64,000 nucleotides of DNA from Pseudoxanthomonas sp. z9 (GCF_006542425.1 NZ_VFID01000014.1:124001-188000), one strand, 5' to 3'; counted from the stretch's first letter, positions 28,409 to 46,138 are shown. Program-made: numbers and translations. The notes: generated by a model from the sequence alone, not told the origin.

Positions 28409-28933
28409 ATGGCTCTCAATCTGTCCCAGAAGCAAGAAGTAGTCGCCGAACTGGCAGACGTCGCCGCCAAGGCGCACTCCCTGGTCGCCGCCGAATACGC
28501 AGGCATCACGGTCACCCAGATGACCGCGATGCGCAAGAAGGCGCGTGAGACCGGCGTGTTCCTGAAAGTTGTCAAGAACACCCTGGCTTCCCGTGCCGTC
28601 GAAGGTACCGAATACGAGTGCGTCAAGGACAAGCTCGTCGGTCCGCTGCTGTATGCGTTTTCGACGGAAGAACCCGGCGCCGCCGGGCGTCTGATCAAGG
28701 AATTCGCCAAGGGCAACGACAAGCTGCAGGCCAAGGTGGTCGCGTTGGGTGGTCAGCTGTATCCGGCCAGCCACGTCGAGGTCCTGGCGTCACTGCCGAC
28801 CCGCGATCAGGCCCTGGCCATGCTGGCCCGCGTCCTGGCCGAACCGGCCTCGATGTTCGCCCGTGCCGTCAAGGCCGTGGGCGACAAGCAGGGTGGCGGC
28901 GAAGCCGTCGCCGAAGCTGCGGCCGAAGCCTGA
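28409..28933 (+). CDS. rplJ: 50S ribosomal protein L10
   Basis: A 174-residue L10. The N-terminal rRNA-binding domain has [15 protein letters not shown] and [27 protein letters not shown]; the C-terminal helix that carries L7/L12 dimers is in [25 protein letters not shown] 28409 has AGGAG four bases upstream. Its long structured leader suggests autogenous control, and rplL follows after 61 bases. Confidence 0.97.
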   Translation: MALNLSQKQEVVAELADVAAKAHSLVAAEYAGITVTQMTAMRKKARETGVFLKVVKNTLASRAVEGTEYECVKDKLVGPLLYAFSTEEPGAAGRLIKEFAKGNDKLQAKVVALGGQLYPASHVEVLASLPTRDQALAMLARVLAEPASMFARAVKAVGDKQGGGEAVAEAAAEA

Positions 28934-28994
28934 GTTCGACGTCTTAACGGTTCACTGAACCCTTTCCCAAGATAAATTTCCAAAGGTAAACACA

Positions 28995-29366
28995 ATGTCC
29001 CTTTCCAACGAACAGATCGTCGACGCCATTGCCGGCAAGACCCTGATGGAAGTGATGGAGCTGGTCAAGGCCATCGAAGAGAAGTTCGGCGTCTCCGCCG
29101 CCGCCCCGGTCGTTGCCGCTGCCGGTCCGGCCGCCGCCGCCGCCCCGGCCGAAGAGCAGACCGAATTCACCGTCACCCTGAAGTCCGCCGGCGACAAGAA
29201 GGTCGAAGTCATCAAGGCCGTCCGCGCCATCACCGGCCTGGGCCTGAAGGAAGCCAAGGACCTCGCCGAGGCCGGTGGCGTCCTGAAGGAAGCCGCTTCG
29301 AAGGAAGACGCCGAGAAGATGAAGAAGGACCTCGAGGCTGTCGGCGCCACCGTCGAAGTGAAGTAA
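28995..29366 (+). CDS. rplL: 50S ribosomal protein L7/L12
   Basis: A 123-residue stalk protein. The N-terminal dimerisation domain ([20 protein letters not shown]) and an Ala/Pro hinge (residues about 36-53) are followed by the factor-binding C-terminal domain ([36 protein letters not shown]). It recruits EF-Tu, EF-G and other GTPases. It is expressed at several copies per ribosome, helped by its own spacing and by the attenuator-like hairpin that follows before rpoB. Confidence 0.98.
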   Translation: MSLSNEQIVDAIAGKTLMEVMELVKAIEEKFGVSAAAPVVAAAGPAAAAAPAEEQTEFTVTLKSAGDKKVEVIKAVRAITGLGLKEAKDLAEAGGVLKEAASKEDAEKMKKDLEAVGATVEVK

Positions 29367-29400
29367 GCAAAATCCGTCGCCACGCAACATCGGCGGCAAA

Positions 29401-29440
29401 CCGAGGCCGGGGGCGCAAGCCCCTGGCCTTCGGTCGTTTC
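29401..29440 (+). terminator. Attenuator-like hairpin between rplL and rpoB
   Basis: A 14-bp stem with one bulged base (CCGAGGCC-GGGGGC against its complement) and loop GCAA, followed by TCGTTTC. The weak T-run suits partial read-through, as at the rplL-rpoBC attenuator of E. coli. Confidence 0.65.
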
Positions 29441-29443
29441 AAC

Positions 29444-29535
29444 GGGAATAGGGAATAGGGAATAGGGAATCGCTGGAGCACGGCCCGAAAGGCCGCTTTT
29501 CTGACGATTCTCCATTCCCTATTCCCGATTCCCGC
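29444..29535. repeat. Heptad inverted repeat, copy 3 (rplL-rpoB gap)
   Basis: Left arm: three identical GGGAATA units and one GGGAATC. Right arm: GATTCTC, CATTCCC, TATTCCC, GATTCCC, ending at 29535. The arms are separated by about 45 nt that include a smaller GGCC-rich stem. Confidence 0.9.
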
Positions 29536-29549
29536 CAAAGCGAGTTTGT

Positions 29550-29606
29550 AGTTGGAAGCAGCAGCAGAAGGCGTGCTGGTGCCGGCAATACCAGCGGCTT
29601 CCAACT
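29550..29606 (+). other. Long stem-loop before rpoB, RNase III-site-like
   Basis: AGTTGGAAGC (29550-29559) pairs perfectly with GCTTCCAACT (29597-29606), with an inner stem GCTGGT/ACCAGC. E. coli processes the rplL-rpoB spacer with RNase III at a comparable double-stranded site; here this is inference from position and structure. Confidence 0.5.
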
Positions 29607-29679
29607 GAAAATTCTCCCGTTCGAAAGAATGTTCCCCCGGGGCCGCGGACGCGCGGCCCCCGATGCCAAAGGCACTCCC

Positions 29680-32600
29680 ATGACGACATATTCGTTCACC
29701 GAGAAGAAGCGCATCCGCAAGGACTTCGGCAAACAGCGTTCGATCCTCGAAGTCCCCTTCCTGCTGGCCATCCAGGTCGACTCCTACCGCGAATTCCTGC
29801 AGGAATTCACCGAGCCGTCCAAGCGCGAGGATCGCGGCCTGCATGCCGCCCTCAAGTCGGTGTTCCCGATTTCCAGCTACAGCGGCAATGCCGCGCTGGA
29901 ATACGTTGGCTACAAGCTGGGCGAACCCGTGTTCGACGAGCGCGAATGCCGCAACCGTGGCCTGAGCTACGGCGCCCCGCTGCGCGTCACCGTCCGCCTG
30001 GTCATCTATGACCGCGAATCGTCGACCAAGGCGATCAAGTACGTGAAGGAGCAAGAGGTCTATCTGGGCGAAATCCCGCTGATGACCGAGAACGGCACCT
30101 TCATCGTCAACGGTACCGAGCGCGTCATCGTCTCCCAGCTGCACCGCTCGCCGGGCGTGTTCTTCGATCACGATCGCGGCAAGACCCACAGCTCGGGCAA
30201 GCTGCTGTACAGCGCACGCATCATCCCGTATCGCGGCTCCTGGCTGGACTTCGAGTTCGATCCCAAGGACGCGCTGTTCACCCGTATCGACCGTCGCCGC
30301 AAGCTGCCGGTGACCATCCTGCTGCGCGCGCTGGGCTACTCCAACGAGGAGATGCTCAACGAGTTCTTCGACATCAACACCTTCCACATCCTGCCCGAAG
30401 GCGTGCAGCTGGAACTGGTGTCCGAGCGCCTGCGCGGTGAAACCCTCAACTTCGATCTGGCCGACGGCGACAAGGTCATCGTCGAGGCCGGCAAGCGCAT
30501 CACCGCGCGCCACGTGAAGCAGCTGGAGCAGTCCGGCATCTCCGCGCTGGCGGTGCCCGACGAGTACCTGGTCGGCCGCATCCTGTCGCACGACGTGATC
30601 GACGGCAACACCGGCGAGCTGCTGGCCAATGCCAACGACGAGATCACCGAGGAGCAGCTGGTCAAGTTCCGCAAGGCCGGCGTCGACGCGGTCGGCACCC
30701 TGTGGGTGAACGATCTGGATCGCGGTCCGTACCTGTCCAATACCCTGCGCATCGATCCGAGCCGCACCCAGCTGGAAGCGCTGGTCGAAATCTACCGGAT
30801 GATGCGTCCGGGCGAGCCGCCGACCAAGGACGCCGCGCAGAACCTGTTCCACAACCTGTTCTTCACCTTCGAGCGCTACGACCTGTCCAACGTCGGCCGG
30901 ATGAAGTTCAACCGCCGTGTCGGCCGCAAGGAAGTCACCGGCGAAGCCGTGCTGTACGACAAGAAGTACTTCGGTTCGCGCACCGACGAAGAGGCCAAGC
31001 GCCTGGTCGCCGAGCTGGGCGATAGCTCGGACATCCTGGACGTGATCAAGGTCCTGACCGAGATCCGCAATGGCCGTGGCACCGTCGACGACATCGATCA
31101 CCTGGGCAACCGCCGCGTGCGTTCGGTCGGCGAAATGGCCGAGAACGTGTTCCGCGTGGGCCTGGTCCGCGTCGAGCGCGCGGTCAAGGAGCGCCTGTCG
31201 ATGGCCGAATCCGAGGGCCTGACCCCGCAGGAACTGATCAACGCCAAGCCGGTGGCCGCCGCGATCAAGGAGTTCTTCGGCTCCTCGCAGCTGTCGCAGT
31301 TCATGGATCAGAACAACCCGCTGTCGGAAGTGACCCACAAGCGCCGCGTCTCGGCGCTGGGCCCGGGCGGCCTGACCCGCGAGCGCGCCGGCTTCGAAGT
31401 GCGCGACGTGCACCCGACCCATTATGGCCGCGTCTGCACCATCGAGACTCCGGAAGGCCCGAACATCGGCCTGATCAACTCGCTGGCCGTGTACGCCCGC
31501 ACCAACAACTACGGCTTCCTGGAAACCCCGTACCGCAAGGTCGTGGACGGCACCATCACCGACGAGATCGAGTACCTGTCGGCGATCGAGGAAAACGAGT
31601 ACGTCATCGCCCAGGCCAATGCGCTGCATGACGCCAAGGGCCACCTGACCGAACAGTTCGTGCCGTGCCGCTACCAGGGCGAGTCGCTGCTGAAGCCGCC
31701 GAGCGAAGTGCATTACATGGACGTCTCGCCGATGCAGACCGTGTCGGTCGCGGCGGCGCTGGTGCCGTTCCTGGAGCACGACGACGCCAACCGCGCGCTG
31801 ATGGGCGCCAATATGCAGCGCCAGGCCGTGCCGACGCTGCGTGCGCAGAAGCCGCTGGTCGGTACCGGCATCGAGCGCGCCGTGGCGCGTGACTCGGGCG
31901 TGACCGTCAATGCGCGCCGCGGTGGCGTGGTCGAACAGATCGACGCCGCCCGCATCGTGGTCAAGGTCAACGAGAGCGAGATTTCCGGCGAGCACGATGC
32001 CGGCGTGGATATCTACACGCTGATCAAGTACACCCGCTCCAACCAGAACACCTGCATCAACCAGCGTCCGCTGGTGAACGTGGGTGACGTGGTGGCGCGC
32101 GGCGACGTGCTGGCCGACGGCCCCTCGACCGACATCGGCGAACTGGCCCTGGGCCAGAACATGCTGATCGCGTTCATGCCGTGGAACGGCTACAACTTCG
32201 AAGACTCCATCCTGCTCTCCGAGCGCGTGGTGGAAGAGGATCGCTACACCACGATCCACATCGAAGAACTGACCTGCGTCGCGCGCGACACCAAGCTGGG
32301 TCCGGAGGAAATCTCGGCCGACATCCCGAACGTCTCCGAGCAGGCGCTGAACCGCCTGGACGAGAGCGGCGTGGTGTACATCGGCGCCGAAGTGCGCGCC
32401 GGCGACATCATGGTCGGCAAGGTCACGCCGAAGGGCGAAAGCCAGCTGACTCCGGAAGAGAAGCTGCTGCGCGCCATCTTCGGCGAGAAGGCCTCCGACG
32501 TTAAGGACAGCTCGCTGCGCGTGCCGCCGGGCATGGACGGCACCGTCATCGACGTGCAGGTCTTCACCCGCGACGGCATCGAGAAGGACAAGCGCGCCCG

Positions 32601-33831
32601 CCAGATCGAGGAAAGCGAGATCAAGCGCGTCAAGAAGGACTTCGACGACCAGTTCCGCATCCTGGAAAGCGCCATCTATGCCCGCCTGCGTTCGCAGCTG
32701 GTCGGCAAGGTCGCCAACGGTGGTCCGGGCCTGAAGAAGGGCGACACCGTCAATGACGCCTACCTGGACGGCCTGAAGAAGGCCGACTGGTTCGCCATCC
32801 GCATGAAGGACGACGACGCCTCCGACGCCATCGAACGCGCCCAGAAGCAGATCCAGGCGCACGAGAAGGAGTTCGAGCGCCGCTTCGCCGACAAGCGCGG
32901 CAAGATCACCGCCGGCGACGATCTCGCCCCGGGCGTGCTGAAGATGGTCAAGGTCTACCTGGCCGTGAAGCGCCGCATCCAGCCGGGCGACAAGATGGCC
33001 GGCCGTCACGGCAACAAGGGCGTGGTGTCGACCATCGTGCCGGTCGAGGACATGCCGTACATGGCCACCGGCGAGACCGTGGATATCGTGCTGAATCCGC
33101 TGGGCGTGCCGTCGCGTATGAACATCGGCCAGGTGCTGGAAGTCCACCTGGGCTGGGCCGCCAAGGGACTGGGCCGGAAGATCCAGGCCATGCTGGAAGC
33201 GCAGGCCAAGGTCGCGGATCTGCGCAAGTTCCTGGACCAGATCTACAACCACGAAAAGAAGCTGGGCGAAGACCGCGTCGACCTCTCGCAGTTCAGCGAC
33301 GAGGAGCTGATCAACCTCGCGCGCAACCTGACCGACGGCGTGCCGATGGCCACTCCGGTGTTCGACGGCGCGGCGGAAGCGGAAATCAAGCACATGCTGG
33401 AACTGGCTGATCTGCCGATCAGCGGCCAGACCCAGCTGTTCGATGGCCGCACCGGCGAAGCGTTTGATCGCCACACCACGGTCGGCTACATGCACATGCT
33501 GAAGCTGAACCACCTGGTGGACGACAAGATGCACGCCCGCTCGACCGGTCCGTACTCGCTGGTCACCCAGCAGCCGCTGGGCGGCAAGGCTCAGTTCGGC
33601 GGCCAGCGTTTCGGCGAAATGGAAGTCTGGGCGCTGGAAGCCTACGGCGCGGCGCACACCCTGCAGGAAATGCTGACGGTCAAGTCGGACGACGTGCAGG
33701 GCCGCAACCAGATGTACAAGAACATTGTCGACGGCGAACACGAGATGGTCGCGGGCATGCCGGAATCCTTCAACGTGCTGGTGAAGGAAATCCGCTCCCT
33801 GGCCATCAACATGGAACTGGAAGACAACTGA
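29680..33831 (+). CDS. rpoB: DNA-directed RNA polymerase beta subunit
   Basis: A 1383-residue beta subunit. The rifampicin region reads [23 protein letters not shown] at residues 534-556 with the sensitive-type residues Asp543 (E. coli 516), His553 (526) and Ser558 (531). Further anchors are [26 protein letters not shown] and, near the end, [19 protein letters not shown]. The start is ATG 29680 ([10 protein letters not shown]); the open frame before it is spacer. The gene is separated from rpoC by 130 bp made largely of a heptad repeat. It probably reads from the upstream L10 operon through the attenuator. Confidence 0.98.
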   Translation: MTTYSFTEKKRIRKDFGKQRSILEVPFLLAIQVDSYREFLQEFTEPSKREDRGLHAALKSVFPISSYSGNAALEYVGYKLGEPVFDERECRNRGLSYGAPLRVTVRLVIYDRESSTKAIKYVKEQEVYLGEIPLMTENGTFIVNGTERVIVSQLHRSPGVFFDHDRGKTHSSGKLLYSARIIPYRGSWLDFEFDPKDALFTRIDRRRKLPVTILLRALGYSNEEMLNEFFDINTFHILPEGVQLELVSERLRGETLNFDLADGDKVIVEAGKRITARHVKQLEQSGISALAVPDEYLVGRILSHDVIDGNTGELLANANDEITEEQLVKFRKAGVDAVGTLWVNDLDRGPYLSNTLRIDPSRTQLEALVEIYRMMRPGEPPTKDAAQNLFHNLFFTFERYDLSNVGRMKFNRRVGRKEVTGEAVLYDKKYFGSRTDEEAKRLVAELGDSSDILDVIKVLTEIRNGRGTVDDIDHLGNRRVRSVGEMAENVFRVGLVRVERAVKERLSMAESEGLTPQELINAKPVAAAIKEFFGSSQLSQFMDQNNPLSEVTHKRRVSALGPGGLTRERAGFEVRDVHPTHYGRVCTIETPEGPNIGLINSLAVYARTNNYGFLETPYRKVVDGTITDEIEYLSAIEENEYVIAQANALHDAKGHLTEQFVPCRYQGESLLKPPSEVHYMDVSPMQTVSVAAALVPFLEHDDANRALMGANMQRQAVPTLRAQKPLVGTGIERAVARDSGVTVNARRGGVVEQIDAARIVVKVNESEISGEHDAGVDIYTLIKYTRSNQNTCINQRPLVNVGDVVARGDVLADGPSTDIGELALGQNMLIAFMPWNGYNFEDSILLSERVVEEDRYTTIHIEELTCVARDTKLGPEEISADIPNVSEQALNRLDESGVVYIGAEVRAGDIMVGKVTPKGESQLTPEEKLLRAIFGEKASDVKDSSLRVPPGMDGTVIDVQVFTRDGIEKDKRARQIEESEIKRVKKDFDDQFRILESAIYARLRSQLVGKVANGGPGLKKGDTVNDAYLDGLKKADWFAIRMKDDDASDAIERAQKQIQAHEKEFERRFADKRGKITAGDDLAPGVLKMVKVYLAVKRRIQPGDKMAGRHGNKGVVSTIVPVEDMPYMATGETVDIVLNPLGVPSRMNIGQVLEVHLGWAAKGLGRKIQAMLEAQAKVADLRKFLDQIYNHEKKLGEDRVDLSQFSDEELINLARNLTDGVPMATPVFDGAAEAEIKHMLELADLPISGQTQLFDGRTGEAFDRHTTVGYMHMLKLNHLVDDKMHARSTGPYSLVTQQPLGGKAQFGGQRFGEMEVWALEAYGAAHTLQEMLTVKSDDVQGRNQMYKNIVDGEHEMVAGMPESFNVLVKEIRSLAINMELEDN

Positions 33832-33832
33832 G

Positions 33833-33952
33833 GGTAGGGAATGGGGAATCGGGAATAGGGAATCGTTGCAAAGCGGCATGCCGCTTCCAGCAACGTCACC
33901 GACCCGGTTCCTCGCTTCTGACCATTCCCCATTCTCGATTCTCTATTCCCGG
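33833..33952. repeat. Heptad inverted repeat, copy 4 (rpoB-rpoC gap)
   Basis: Left arm (from 33836): GGGAATG, GGGAATC, GGGAATA, GGGAATC after a degenerate GGGTA. Right arm (33922-33952): CATTCCC, CATTCTC, GATTCTC, TATTCCC. It fills most of the gap, starts two bases after the rpoB stop and abuts the rpoC Shine-Dalgarno sequence (GGAGA). Confidence 0.9.
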
Positions 33953-33961
33953 AGAAACCAA

Positions 33962-38188
<4,227 letters not shown>

Positions 38189-38226
38189 AAACGGCAAGAT
38201 GGCGGCCTCAGGGCCGCCCCAGACCA

Positions 38227-38258
38227 CGAAATGAGGGGCAGGGAGCCCCTCGTTTTCG
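38227..38258. terminator. rpoBC terminator
   Basis: Stem GAGGGGC/GCCCCTC extended by CGAAA/TTTTCG, loop AGGGA, with the T-run inside the right arm. It separates rpoC from the str operon promoter 50 bp downstream. Confidence 0.85.
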
Positions 38259-38310
38259 GCCCAGGAAGGGCGGGATCGCAAACCTGTAGAGGCCCCCGGC
38301 ATACACCGCA

Positions 38311-38340
38311 TTGACGGTGTCGCCGGGTGCCAGCTATACT
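38311..38340 (+). promoter_or_regulatory. str operon promoter
   Basis: TTGACG, an 18-bp spacer and TATACT (38335-38340), followed by TTTTC. The same -35, -10 and post -10 sequence occurs at the S10 operon promoter (43194-43222). Confidence 0.85.
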
Positions 38341-38350
38341 TTTCCGTCTC

Positions 38351-38382
38351 GGTGGGCCGGTTCGCGGCCTGCCGTCGTTTTC
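38351..38382 (+). promoter_or_regulatory. str leader hairpin at the transcript 5' end
   Basis: GGTGGGCCG (38351-38359) pairs with CGGCCTGCC (38365-38373) with two G-T pairs, loop GTTCG, then TCGTTTTC. It starts within a few bases of the predicted transcription start and is closely related to the S10 leader hairpin at 43232. Confidence 0.65.
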
Positions 38383-38421
38383 ACGCAACAAGGCTCCGGC
38401 CTTCACCCAAAGAATCCAAAC

Positions 38422-38796
38422 ATGGCAACCATCAACCAGCTGGTCCGCAAGCCGCGGCAGGCAACCACTTACAAGAGCGCCTCGCCGGCGCTGGACAAGT
38501 GCCCGCAGCGTCGCGGCGTGTGCACGCGCGTCTACACCACCACCCCGAAGAAGCCGAACTCGGCGCTTCGCAAGGTGGCCAAGGTGCGCCTGACCAACCA
38601 GGAAGAAGTCATCAGCTACATCGGTGGCGAAGGTCACAACCTGCAGGAGCACTCCGTGGTGCTCGTGCGTGGCGGTCGTGTGAAGGACCTGCCGGGCGTG
38701 CGTTACCACACCGTCCGCGGTTCGCTCGACGCCTCCGGTGTCGCCAAGCGTCGCCAGGGCCGTTCCAAGTACGGCGCCAAGCGCCCGAAGGCTTAA
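38422..38796 (+). CDS. rpsL: 30S ribosomal protein S12
   Basis: A 124-residue S12 at the decoding centre. The streptomycin-relevant residues are wild type: Lys43 in [17 protein letters not shown] and the lysine in [17 protein letters not shown]. The C-terminus [16 protein letters not shown] is usual. ATG 38422 starts the conserved [12 protein letters not shown]. It is the first gene of rpsL-rpsG-fusA-tuf. Confidence 0.98.
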   Translation: MATINQLVRKPRQATTYKSASPALDKCPQRRGVCTRVYTTTPKKPNSALRKVAKVRLTNQEEVISYIGGEGHNLQEHSVVLVRGGRVKDLPGVRYHTVRGSLDASGVAKRRQGRSKYGAKRPKA

Positions 38797-38814
38797 GGTT
38801 AAGGAAGAAGAACT

Positions 38815-39282
38815 ATGTCGCGTAAAGGCTCAGCTCCCCAGCGTGAAGTCCTGCCGGATCCCAAGCACGGCAGCCAGACGATCGCCCGTTTCATCAACAT
38901 GGTCATGCTCAGCGGCAAGAAGTCCGTCGCCGAGAAGATCGTCTATGGCGCCATGGACGTCATCGGCGAAAAGAACCCGAATGCCCTGGAACTGGTCGAA
39001 AAGGCGTTGGACAACGTCGCCCCGACCGTCGAGGTGAAGTCCCGCCGTGTCGGCGGTGCCACCTACCAGGTGCCGGTCGAAGTGCGTTCCAGCCGCCGCC
39101 TGGCGCTGGCGATGCGCTGGCTGATCGAATCCGCCCGCAAGCGCGGCGAGAACTCGATGCCGCGCAAGCTGGCCGCCGAGCTGCTGGACGCCTCGGAAAA
39201 CCGTGGTGGCGCCATCAAGAAGCGCGAAGAAACCCACCGCATGGCGGAAGCGAACAAGGCGTTCGCCCACTACCGCTGGTAA
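38815..39282 (+). CDS. rpsG: 30S ribosomal protein S7
   Basis: A 155-residue S7, a primary 16S rRNA binder at the 30S head. The start [20 protein letters not shown] and core [25 protein letters not shown] are canonical. In E. coli it represses the str mRNA at the S12-S7 spacer; here that spacer is only 18 bases. The 171-bp gap to fusA holds several stems. Confidence 0.98.
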   Translation: MSRKGSAPQREVLPDPKHGSQTIARFINMVMLSGKKSVAEKIVYGAMDVIGEKNPNALELVEKALDNVAPTVEVKSRRVGGATYQVPVEVRSSRRLALAMRWLIESARKRGENSMPRKLAAELLDASENRGGAIKKREETHRMAEANKAFAHYRW

Positions 39283-39405
39283 CAAGCCAGGCCCCCTTGC
39301 AATCGGGGGCCATCGGCACCATCTAGGTGCCCCAAGCGGCCTGTCCGCAGAACACCGAAGGCCGCCGCAAGGCGGCATTCGGCCATATAGAAGATCGCCC
39401 TCCAC

Positions 39406-39432
39406 GGAGGACCGGATTCCCGTCGGTCCTCC
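39406..39432 (+). other. Stem-loop just upstream of fusA
   Basis: A 9-bp stem GGAGGACCG/CGGTCCTCC (39406-39414 with 39424-39432) ending 21 bases before the fusA GTG. Three smaller stems precede it in the rpsG-fusA gap. It may shape fusA translation or mRNA processing. Confidence 0.5.
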
Positions 39433-39453
39433 CATCAGAAAAGAGAGACTGTC

Positions 39454-41544
<2,091 letters not shown>

Positions 41545-41554
41545 TGCAGGGAAA

Positions 41555-41632
41555 CGGGATTCGGGGTTCGAGATTCGCAAGAGCATGAATCCCGTTTTTT
41601 CCCAATCCCCAATCCCCAATCCCCAATATCGG
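41555..41632. repeat. Heptad inverted repeat, copy 5 (fusA-tuf gap)
   Basis: Left units GGGATTC, GGGGTTC, GAGATTC. The right side has GAATCCC and then tandem CCCCAAT units up to CAATATC. AAACGGGATTC and GAATCCCGTTT also form a perfect 11-bp stem followed by TTT, so this copy doubles as a weak terminator-like structure. It ends ten bases before the tuf start. Confidence 0.85.
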
Positions 41633-41642
41633 AGTTTTCAAA

Positions 41643-42833
<1,191 letters not shown>

Positions 42834-42840
42834 TGAACCG

Positions 42841-42876
42841 ACGGGGGCGGGCCGAAAGGTCCGCCCCCGTTGTCTT
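42841..42876 (+). terminator. str operon terminator
   Basis: A 13-bp stem (ACGGGGGCGGGCC and its complement with one wobble) closed by a GAAA tetraloop, followed by TGTCTTGT. It lies seven bases after the second tuf stop. Confidence 0.8.
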
Positions 42877-42992
42877 GTCGGTGCGTTACCCCGGTGGAAG
42901 CCGGGTCGATGGGACCGGCAAGGCCAGAAATACCTTCGCGGTTGCAGGGCTTCCGGCCCCCACCGGCGTCTGGCGATAGAAATTCGCCGGAT

Positions 42993-43024
42993 TTGCTGCA
43001 AACCAGCAAAAACATCGCTATAAT
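42993..43024 (+). promoter_or_regulatory. Upstream S10 operon promoter candidate (P1)
   Basis: A perfect TATAAT at 43019-43024, followed by GCGCGCCCC. Possible -35 elements are TTGCTG at 42993 (20-bp spacer) or TGCAAA at 42997 (16-bp spacer). It would give a leader of about 375 nt before rpsJ. Confidence 0.55.
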
Positions 43025-43193
43025 GCGCGCCCCCGGCTGGCCCCGCCATCCCGGGTATCGCAATACCCACGCCGGTTCCCCCTGGGAGGTATGCCGGCGC
43101 TACCGCGAAAAGAAGCACAGGGAGTGCTTCGTGTTCGCCAGACAAGGAGAGTCGCGTGCCTGCCGCCCGGTTTCAGGGGCGGACGCCCCGCTA

Positions 43194-43222
43194 TTGACGG
43201 GGCCAGTCATGCGTCCTATACT
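43194..43222 (+). promoter_or_regulatory. Proximal S10 operon promoter (P2)
   Basis: TTGACG, a 17-bp spacer and TATACT, followed by TTTTCTGTCT. The same elements open the str operon. Leader length to rpsJ is about 177 nt. Confidence 0.85.
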
Positions 43223-43231
43223 TTTCTGTCT

Positions 43232-43264
43232 GGGCGGGCCGGTTTACCGGCCTGCCCAGTTTTT
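43232..43264 (+). promoter_or_regulatory. S10 leader hairpin with T-run at the transcript 5' end
   Basis: GGGCGGGCCGG (43232-43242) pairs with CCGGCCTGCCC (43247-43257) with one G-T pair, loop TTTA, followed by AGTTTTT. It is an intrinsic-terminator shape beginning about three bases after the predicted start, so it could act as an early attenuator, or end transcripts from P1. Confidence 0.7.
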
Positions 43265-43406
43265 CAGGATGAAACCCCAGGCCGCTCAGGCTCACCGTGA
43301 CCGCGCTTTCCGGCGGTTCCGGCTACGGGGCTGAACGTCTGGACCCTACCGGGGCAAGGCATCCCAGAAGCCGCGCCCGTCGCTCTTTAACGAAGGAAAT
43401 TCCGTC

Positions 43407-43718
43407 ATGGCGGACCAAAAGATCCGAATCCGGCTCAAGGCGTACGATCATCGCTTGATCGACCGCTCGGCCAGCGAGATCGTTGAGACGGCCAAGCGGA
43501 CCGGCGCGCAAGTGCGCGGCCCGATCCCGCTGCCGACCAAGATCGAACGCTACACCGTCCTGGTTTCCCCGCACGTCGACAAGGACGCCCGCGACCAGTA
43601 CGAAACCCGCACGCACAAGCGTGTGCTCGATATCGTCGACCCCAACGACAAGACCGTGGACGCGCTGATGAAGCTCGAACTCGCGGCCGGCGTCGACGTC
43701 CAGATCAAGCTGACCTGA
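43407..43718 (+). CDS. rpsJ: 30S ribosomal protein S10
   Basis: A 103-residue S10, also the NusE transcription factor partner of NusB and Nus[31 protein letters not shown] and [15 protein letters not shown] are canonical. AAGGAA precedes the ATG. First gene of the eleven-gene S10 operon. Confidence 0.98.
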   Translation: MADQKIRIRLKAYDHRLIDRSASEIVETAKRTGAQVRGPIPLPTKIERYTVLVSPHVDKDARDQYETRTHKRVLDIVDPNDKTVDALMKLELAAGVDVQIKLT

Positions 43719-43729
43719 GGCCAACGACC

Positions 43730-44383
43730 ATGACCGCGAAGAAGTATTCGTTGGGAATCGTCGGCCGCAAGGCCGGCATGACCCGCGTGTTCACCGAGGA
43801 CGGCAAGTCCATTCCGGTGACGCTGATTGAAGCCACCCCGAACCGCATCACCCAGATCAAGACCCTGGAAACCGACGGCTACAGCGCCGTGCAGGTTGCC
43901 GTCGGCACCCGTCGTGCCTCGCTGGTCACCAAGCCGGTCGCCGGTCACCTGGCCAAGGCCAAGGTCGAAGCCGGTCGTGGCCTGTGGGAACTGCGCGTCG
44001 AAGCCGACAAGCTGGGCGACTTCACCGTCGGCGGCGAAATCAAGGCCGACATTTTCGAAGTGGGCCAGAAGGTCGACGTCCAGGGCGTGACCAAGGGCAA
44101 GGGCTTCCAGGGCACCATCAAGCGCTGGAACTTCACCATGGGCGACGCCACCCACGGTAACTCGCTGTCGCATCGCGCGCCGGGTTCGCTGGGTCAGCGC
44201 CAGACCCCGGGTCGCGTGTTCCCGGGCAAGAAGATGTCCGGCCACATGGGTGCCGTTACGCAGAGCACGCAGAACCTGGAAGTGGTTCGCGTGGATGCAG
44301 AGCGCGGCCTGATCGCCATTCGCGGCGCCGTGCCGGGTGCTGCCGGTGGTGACGTGATCGTGCGTCCGGCGAGCAAGGGTTGA
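43730..44383 (+). CDS. rplC: 50S ribosomal protein L3
   Basis: A 217-residue L3. The beta-barrel start [17 protein letters not shown] and the long loop reaching the peptidyl-transferase centre ([36 protein letters not shown]) are present. The glutamine in [10 protein letters not shown] is the position methylated by PrmB in E. coli. Eleven bases separate it from rpsJ. Confidence 0.98.
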   Translation: MTAKKYSLGIVGRKAGMTRVFTEDGKSIPVTLIEATPNRITQIKTLETDGYSAVQVAVGTRRASLVTKPVAGHLAKAKVEAGRGLWELRVEADKLGDFTVGGEIKADIFEVGQKVDVQGVTKGKGFQGTIKRWNFTMGDATHGNSLSHRAPGSLGQRQTPGRVFPGKKMSGHMGAVTQSTQNLEVVRVDAERGLIAIRGAVPGAAGGDVIVRPASKG

Positions 44384-44394
44384 GGAGAACGACA

Positions 44395-45000
44395 ATGGAA
44401 CTAGCCATCACAGGTAGCGCCAACAAGCTGTCGGTTTCCGACGCCGTGTTCGGTCGTGAATTCAGCGAAGATCTGGTCCACCAGGTCGTCGTTGCCTACC
44501 GCAATGCCGGTCGTGCCGGCACCAAGGCGCAGAAGACCCGCGCCGAAGTCAACGGCACCACCAAGAAGTCGAAGAAGCAGAAGGGCGGCGGTGCCCGTCA
44601 CGGTGCGCTGACCGCGCCGATCTTCGTCGGCGGCGGCGTGACCTTCGCAGCGAAGCCCCGCAGCTTCGACCAGAAGGTCAACCGCAAGATGTACCGCGCG
44701 GCCATCTGCGCGATCCTGTCGGAGCTGAACCGCCAGAACCGCCTGATGGTGGTGGATGCGTTCGACCTCGACACCACCAAGACCAAGACGCTGATTGAAA
44801 AGCTGAAGGGTCTGGAAGTCGGTCAGCGCCCGCTGATCGTCACCGAAGACGCCTCCGAGCATCTGTACCTGTCCGCCCGCAACCTGCCGTATGTGGAGGT
44901 GCGCGACGTGCAGGGCCTGGATCCGGTCGCCCTGGTGGGCGCCGACAGCGTCGTCGTCACCGCCGATGCCGTCAAGAAGATCGAGGAGTGGCTGGCATGA
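44395..45000 (+). CDS. rplD: 50S ribosomal protein L4
   Basis: A 201-residue L4. The extended exit-tunnel loop [34 protein letters not shown] is intact, including the KGGGARHG region where macrolide-resistance changes arise. In E. coli L4 represses the S10 operon through its leader. ATG 44395 with GAGGAG upstream is preferred over an in-frame start five codons earlier. The stop overlaps rplW. Confidence 0.97.
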   Translation: MELAITGSANKLSVSDAVFGREFSEDLVHQVVVAYRNAGRAGTKAQKTRAEVNGTTKKSKKQKGGGARHGALTAPIFVGGGVTFAAKPRSFDQKVNRKMYRAAICAILSELNRQNRLMVVDAFDLDTTKTKTLIEKLKGLEVGQRPLIVTEDASEHLYLSARNLPYVEVRDVQGLDPVALVGADSVVVTADAVKKIEEWLA

Positions 45001-45293
45001 GCAACGAGAAAATCTTCAGCGTGCTGCGTGCTCCGCGTGTCTCCGAGAAGACGGCGCGCCTGCAGGAAGTTTCCAACCAATACGTCTTTGAAGTTTCGAA
45101 TGACGCCACCAAGGCCGACGTGAAGGCCGCCGTGGAAAAGTTGTTCGACGTCAAGGTCGAGGCAGTCAATGTGGTCAACGTGAAGGGCAAGAACAAGTCC
45201 TTCCGTTTCCGCAACGGCCGTCGCGGCGACTGGCGCAAGGCGTACGTGCGTCTGGCCGAGGGCCAGGCTATCGACGTAACGGCCAAGGCCTGA
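44997..45293 (+). CDS. rplW: 50S ribosomal protein L23
   Basis: A 98-residue L23 at the tunnel exit, docking site for trigger factor and SRP. The core [25 protein letters not shown] and the [16 protein letters not shown] loop are present. ATG 44997 overlaps the rplD stop (ATGA), which decides the start over the upstream in-frame ATG. Confidence 0.97.
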   Translation: MSNEKIFSVLRAPRVSEKTARLQEVSNQYVFEVSNDATKADVKAAVEKLFDVKVEAVNVVNVKGKNKSFRFRNGRRGDWRKAYVRLAEGQAIDVTAKA

Positions 45294-45304
45294 GGTAGAC
45301 CCAC

Positions 45305-46132
45305 ATGCCATTGATGAAATTCAAGCCAACCTCCGCCGGCCGCCGTTCCGCGGTCCGCGTGGTGACGCCGGACCTGCACAAGGGTGCCCCGCATGCTGCG
45401 CTGCTGGAAAAGCAGAGCAAGACCGGCGGTCGCAACCACCACGGCCGCATCACCACCCGCCACATCGGCGGTGGCCACAAGCAGCACTACCGCATCATCG
45501 ACTTCAAGCGCGACAAGGAAGGCATTCCGGCGCGTGTTGAGCGGATCGAATACGATCCGAACCGCACCGCGCACATCGCGCTGCTGTGCTACGTCGACGG
45601 CGAGCGCCGCTACATCATCGCCCCGAAGGGCCTGAAGGCCGGTGACCAGGTCATCGCCGGCAGCGATGCGCCGATCAAGGTCGGCAACACGCTGCCGCTG
45701 CGCAACATCCCGGTCGGTACCACCGTGCACGGCATCGAGCTGAAGCCGGGCAAGGGCGCCCAGATCGCCCGCGCCGCCGGTGCCGCCGTGCAGTTGGTCG
45801 CCCGCGAGCAGGGCTTCGCCACGCTGCGCCTTCGCTCCGGCGAAATGCGCAAGGTGCAGGTCGAGTGCCGCGCCACCGTCGGCGAAGTCGGCAACGACGA
45901 GCACAGCCTGGAAAAGCTGGGCAAGGCCGGTGCCAAGCGCTGGCGCGGCGTCAAGCCGACCGTCCGCGGTGCGGCCATGAACCCCGTCGACCACCCGCAC
46001 GGTGGTGGTGAGGCCAAGGCCGGCCAGGGCAACCCGCACCCGGTCACCCCGTGGGGCGTGCCGACCAAGGGTTACAAGACGCGCAAGAACAAGCGCACTC
46101 AGCAATTCATCGTCCGCGATCGTAGGGGCTAA
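45305..46132 (+). CDS. rplB: 50S ribosomal protein L2
   Basis: A 275-residue L2 required for subunit association and peptidyl-transferase activity. The signature [31 protein letters not shown] near the C-terminus includes the conserved histidine. The N-terminal [15 protein letters not shown] is normal. It is followed by rpsS after six bases. Confidence 0.98.
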   Translation: MPLMKFKPTSAGRRSAVRVVTPDLHKGAPHAALLEKQSKTGGRNHHGRITTRHIGGGHKQHYRIIDFKRDKEGIPARVERIEYDPNRTAHIALLCYVDGERRYIIAPKGLKAGDQVIAGSDAPIKVGNTLPLRNIPVGTTVHGIELKPGKGAQIARAAGAAVQLVAREQGFATLRLRSGEMRKVQVECRATVGEVGNDEHSLEKLGKAGAKRWRGVKPTVRGAAMNPVDHPHGGGEAKAGQGNPHPVTPWGVPTKGYKTRKNKRTQQFIVRDRRG

Positions 46133-46138
46133 TCGACC

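Noticed and set aside
31261-31380. Possible rifampicin- or streptomycin-resistance alleles in rpoB and rpsL
   Set aside because: The key residues (Asp543, His553, Ser558 of RpoB; Lys43 of S12) are the sensitive-type residues.
29230-33879. 1549-codon open frame on the minus strand
   Set aside because: Exactly antisense to rpoB, His/Gln/Leu/Asp-rich composition typical of mirror frames in GC-rich genes, no domain. Same reasoning for 35975-38311 (antisense rpoC), 38830-41619 (fusA) and 60359-63235 (GGDEF-EAL gene).
43091-43334. Short frames in the S10 leader (42870-43334, 43091-43300)
   Set aside because: They cross the P2 promoter and leader hairpin and have no family features; not a leader-peptide gene as far as I can see.
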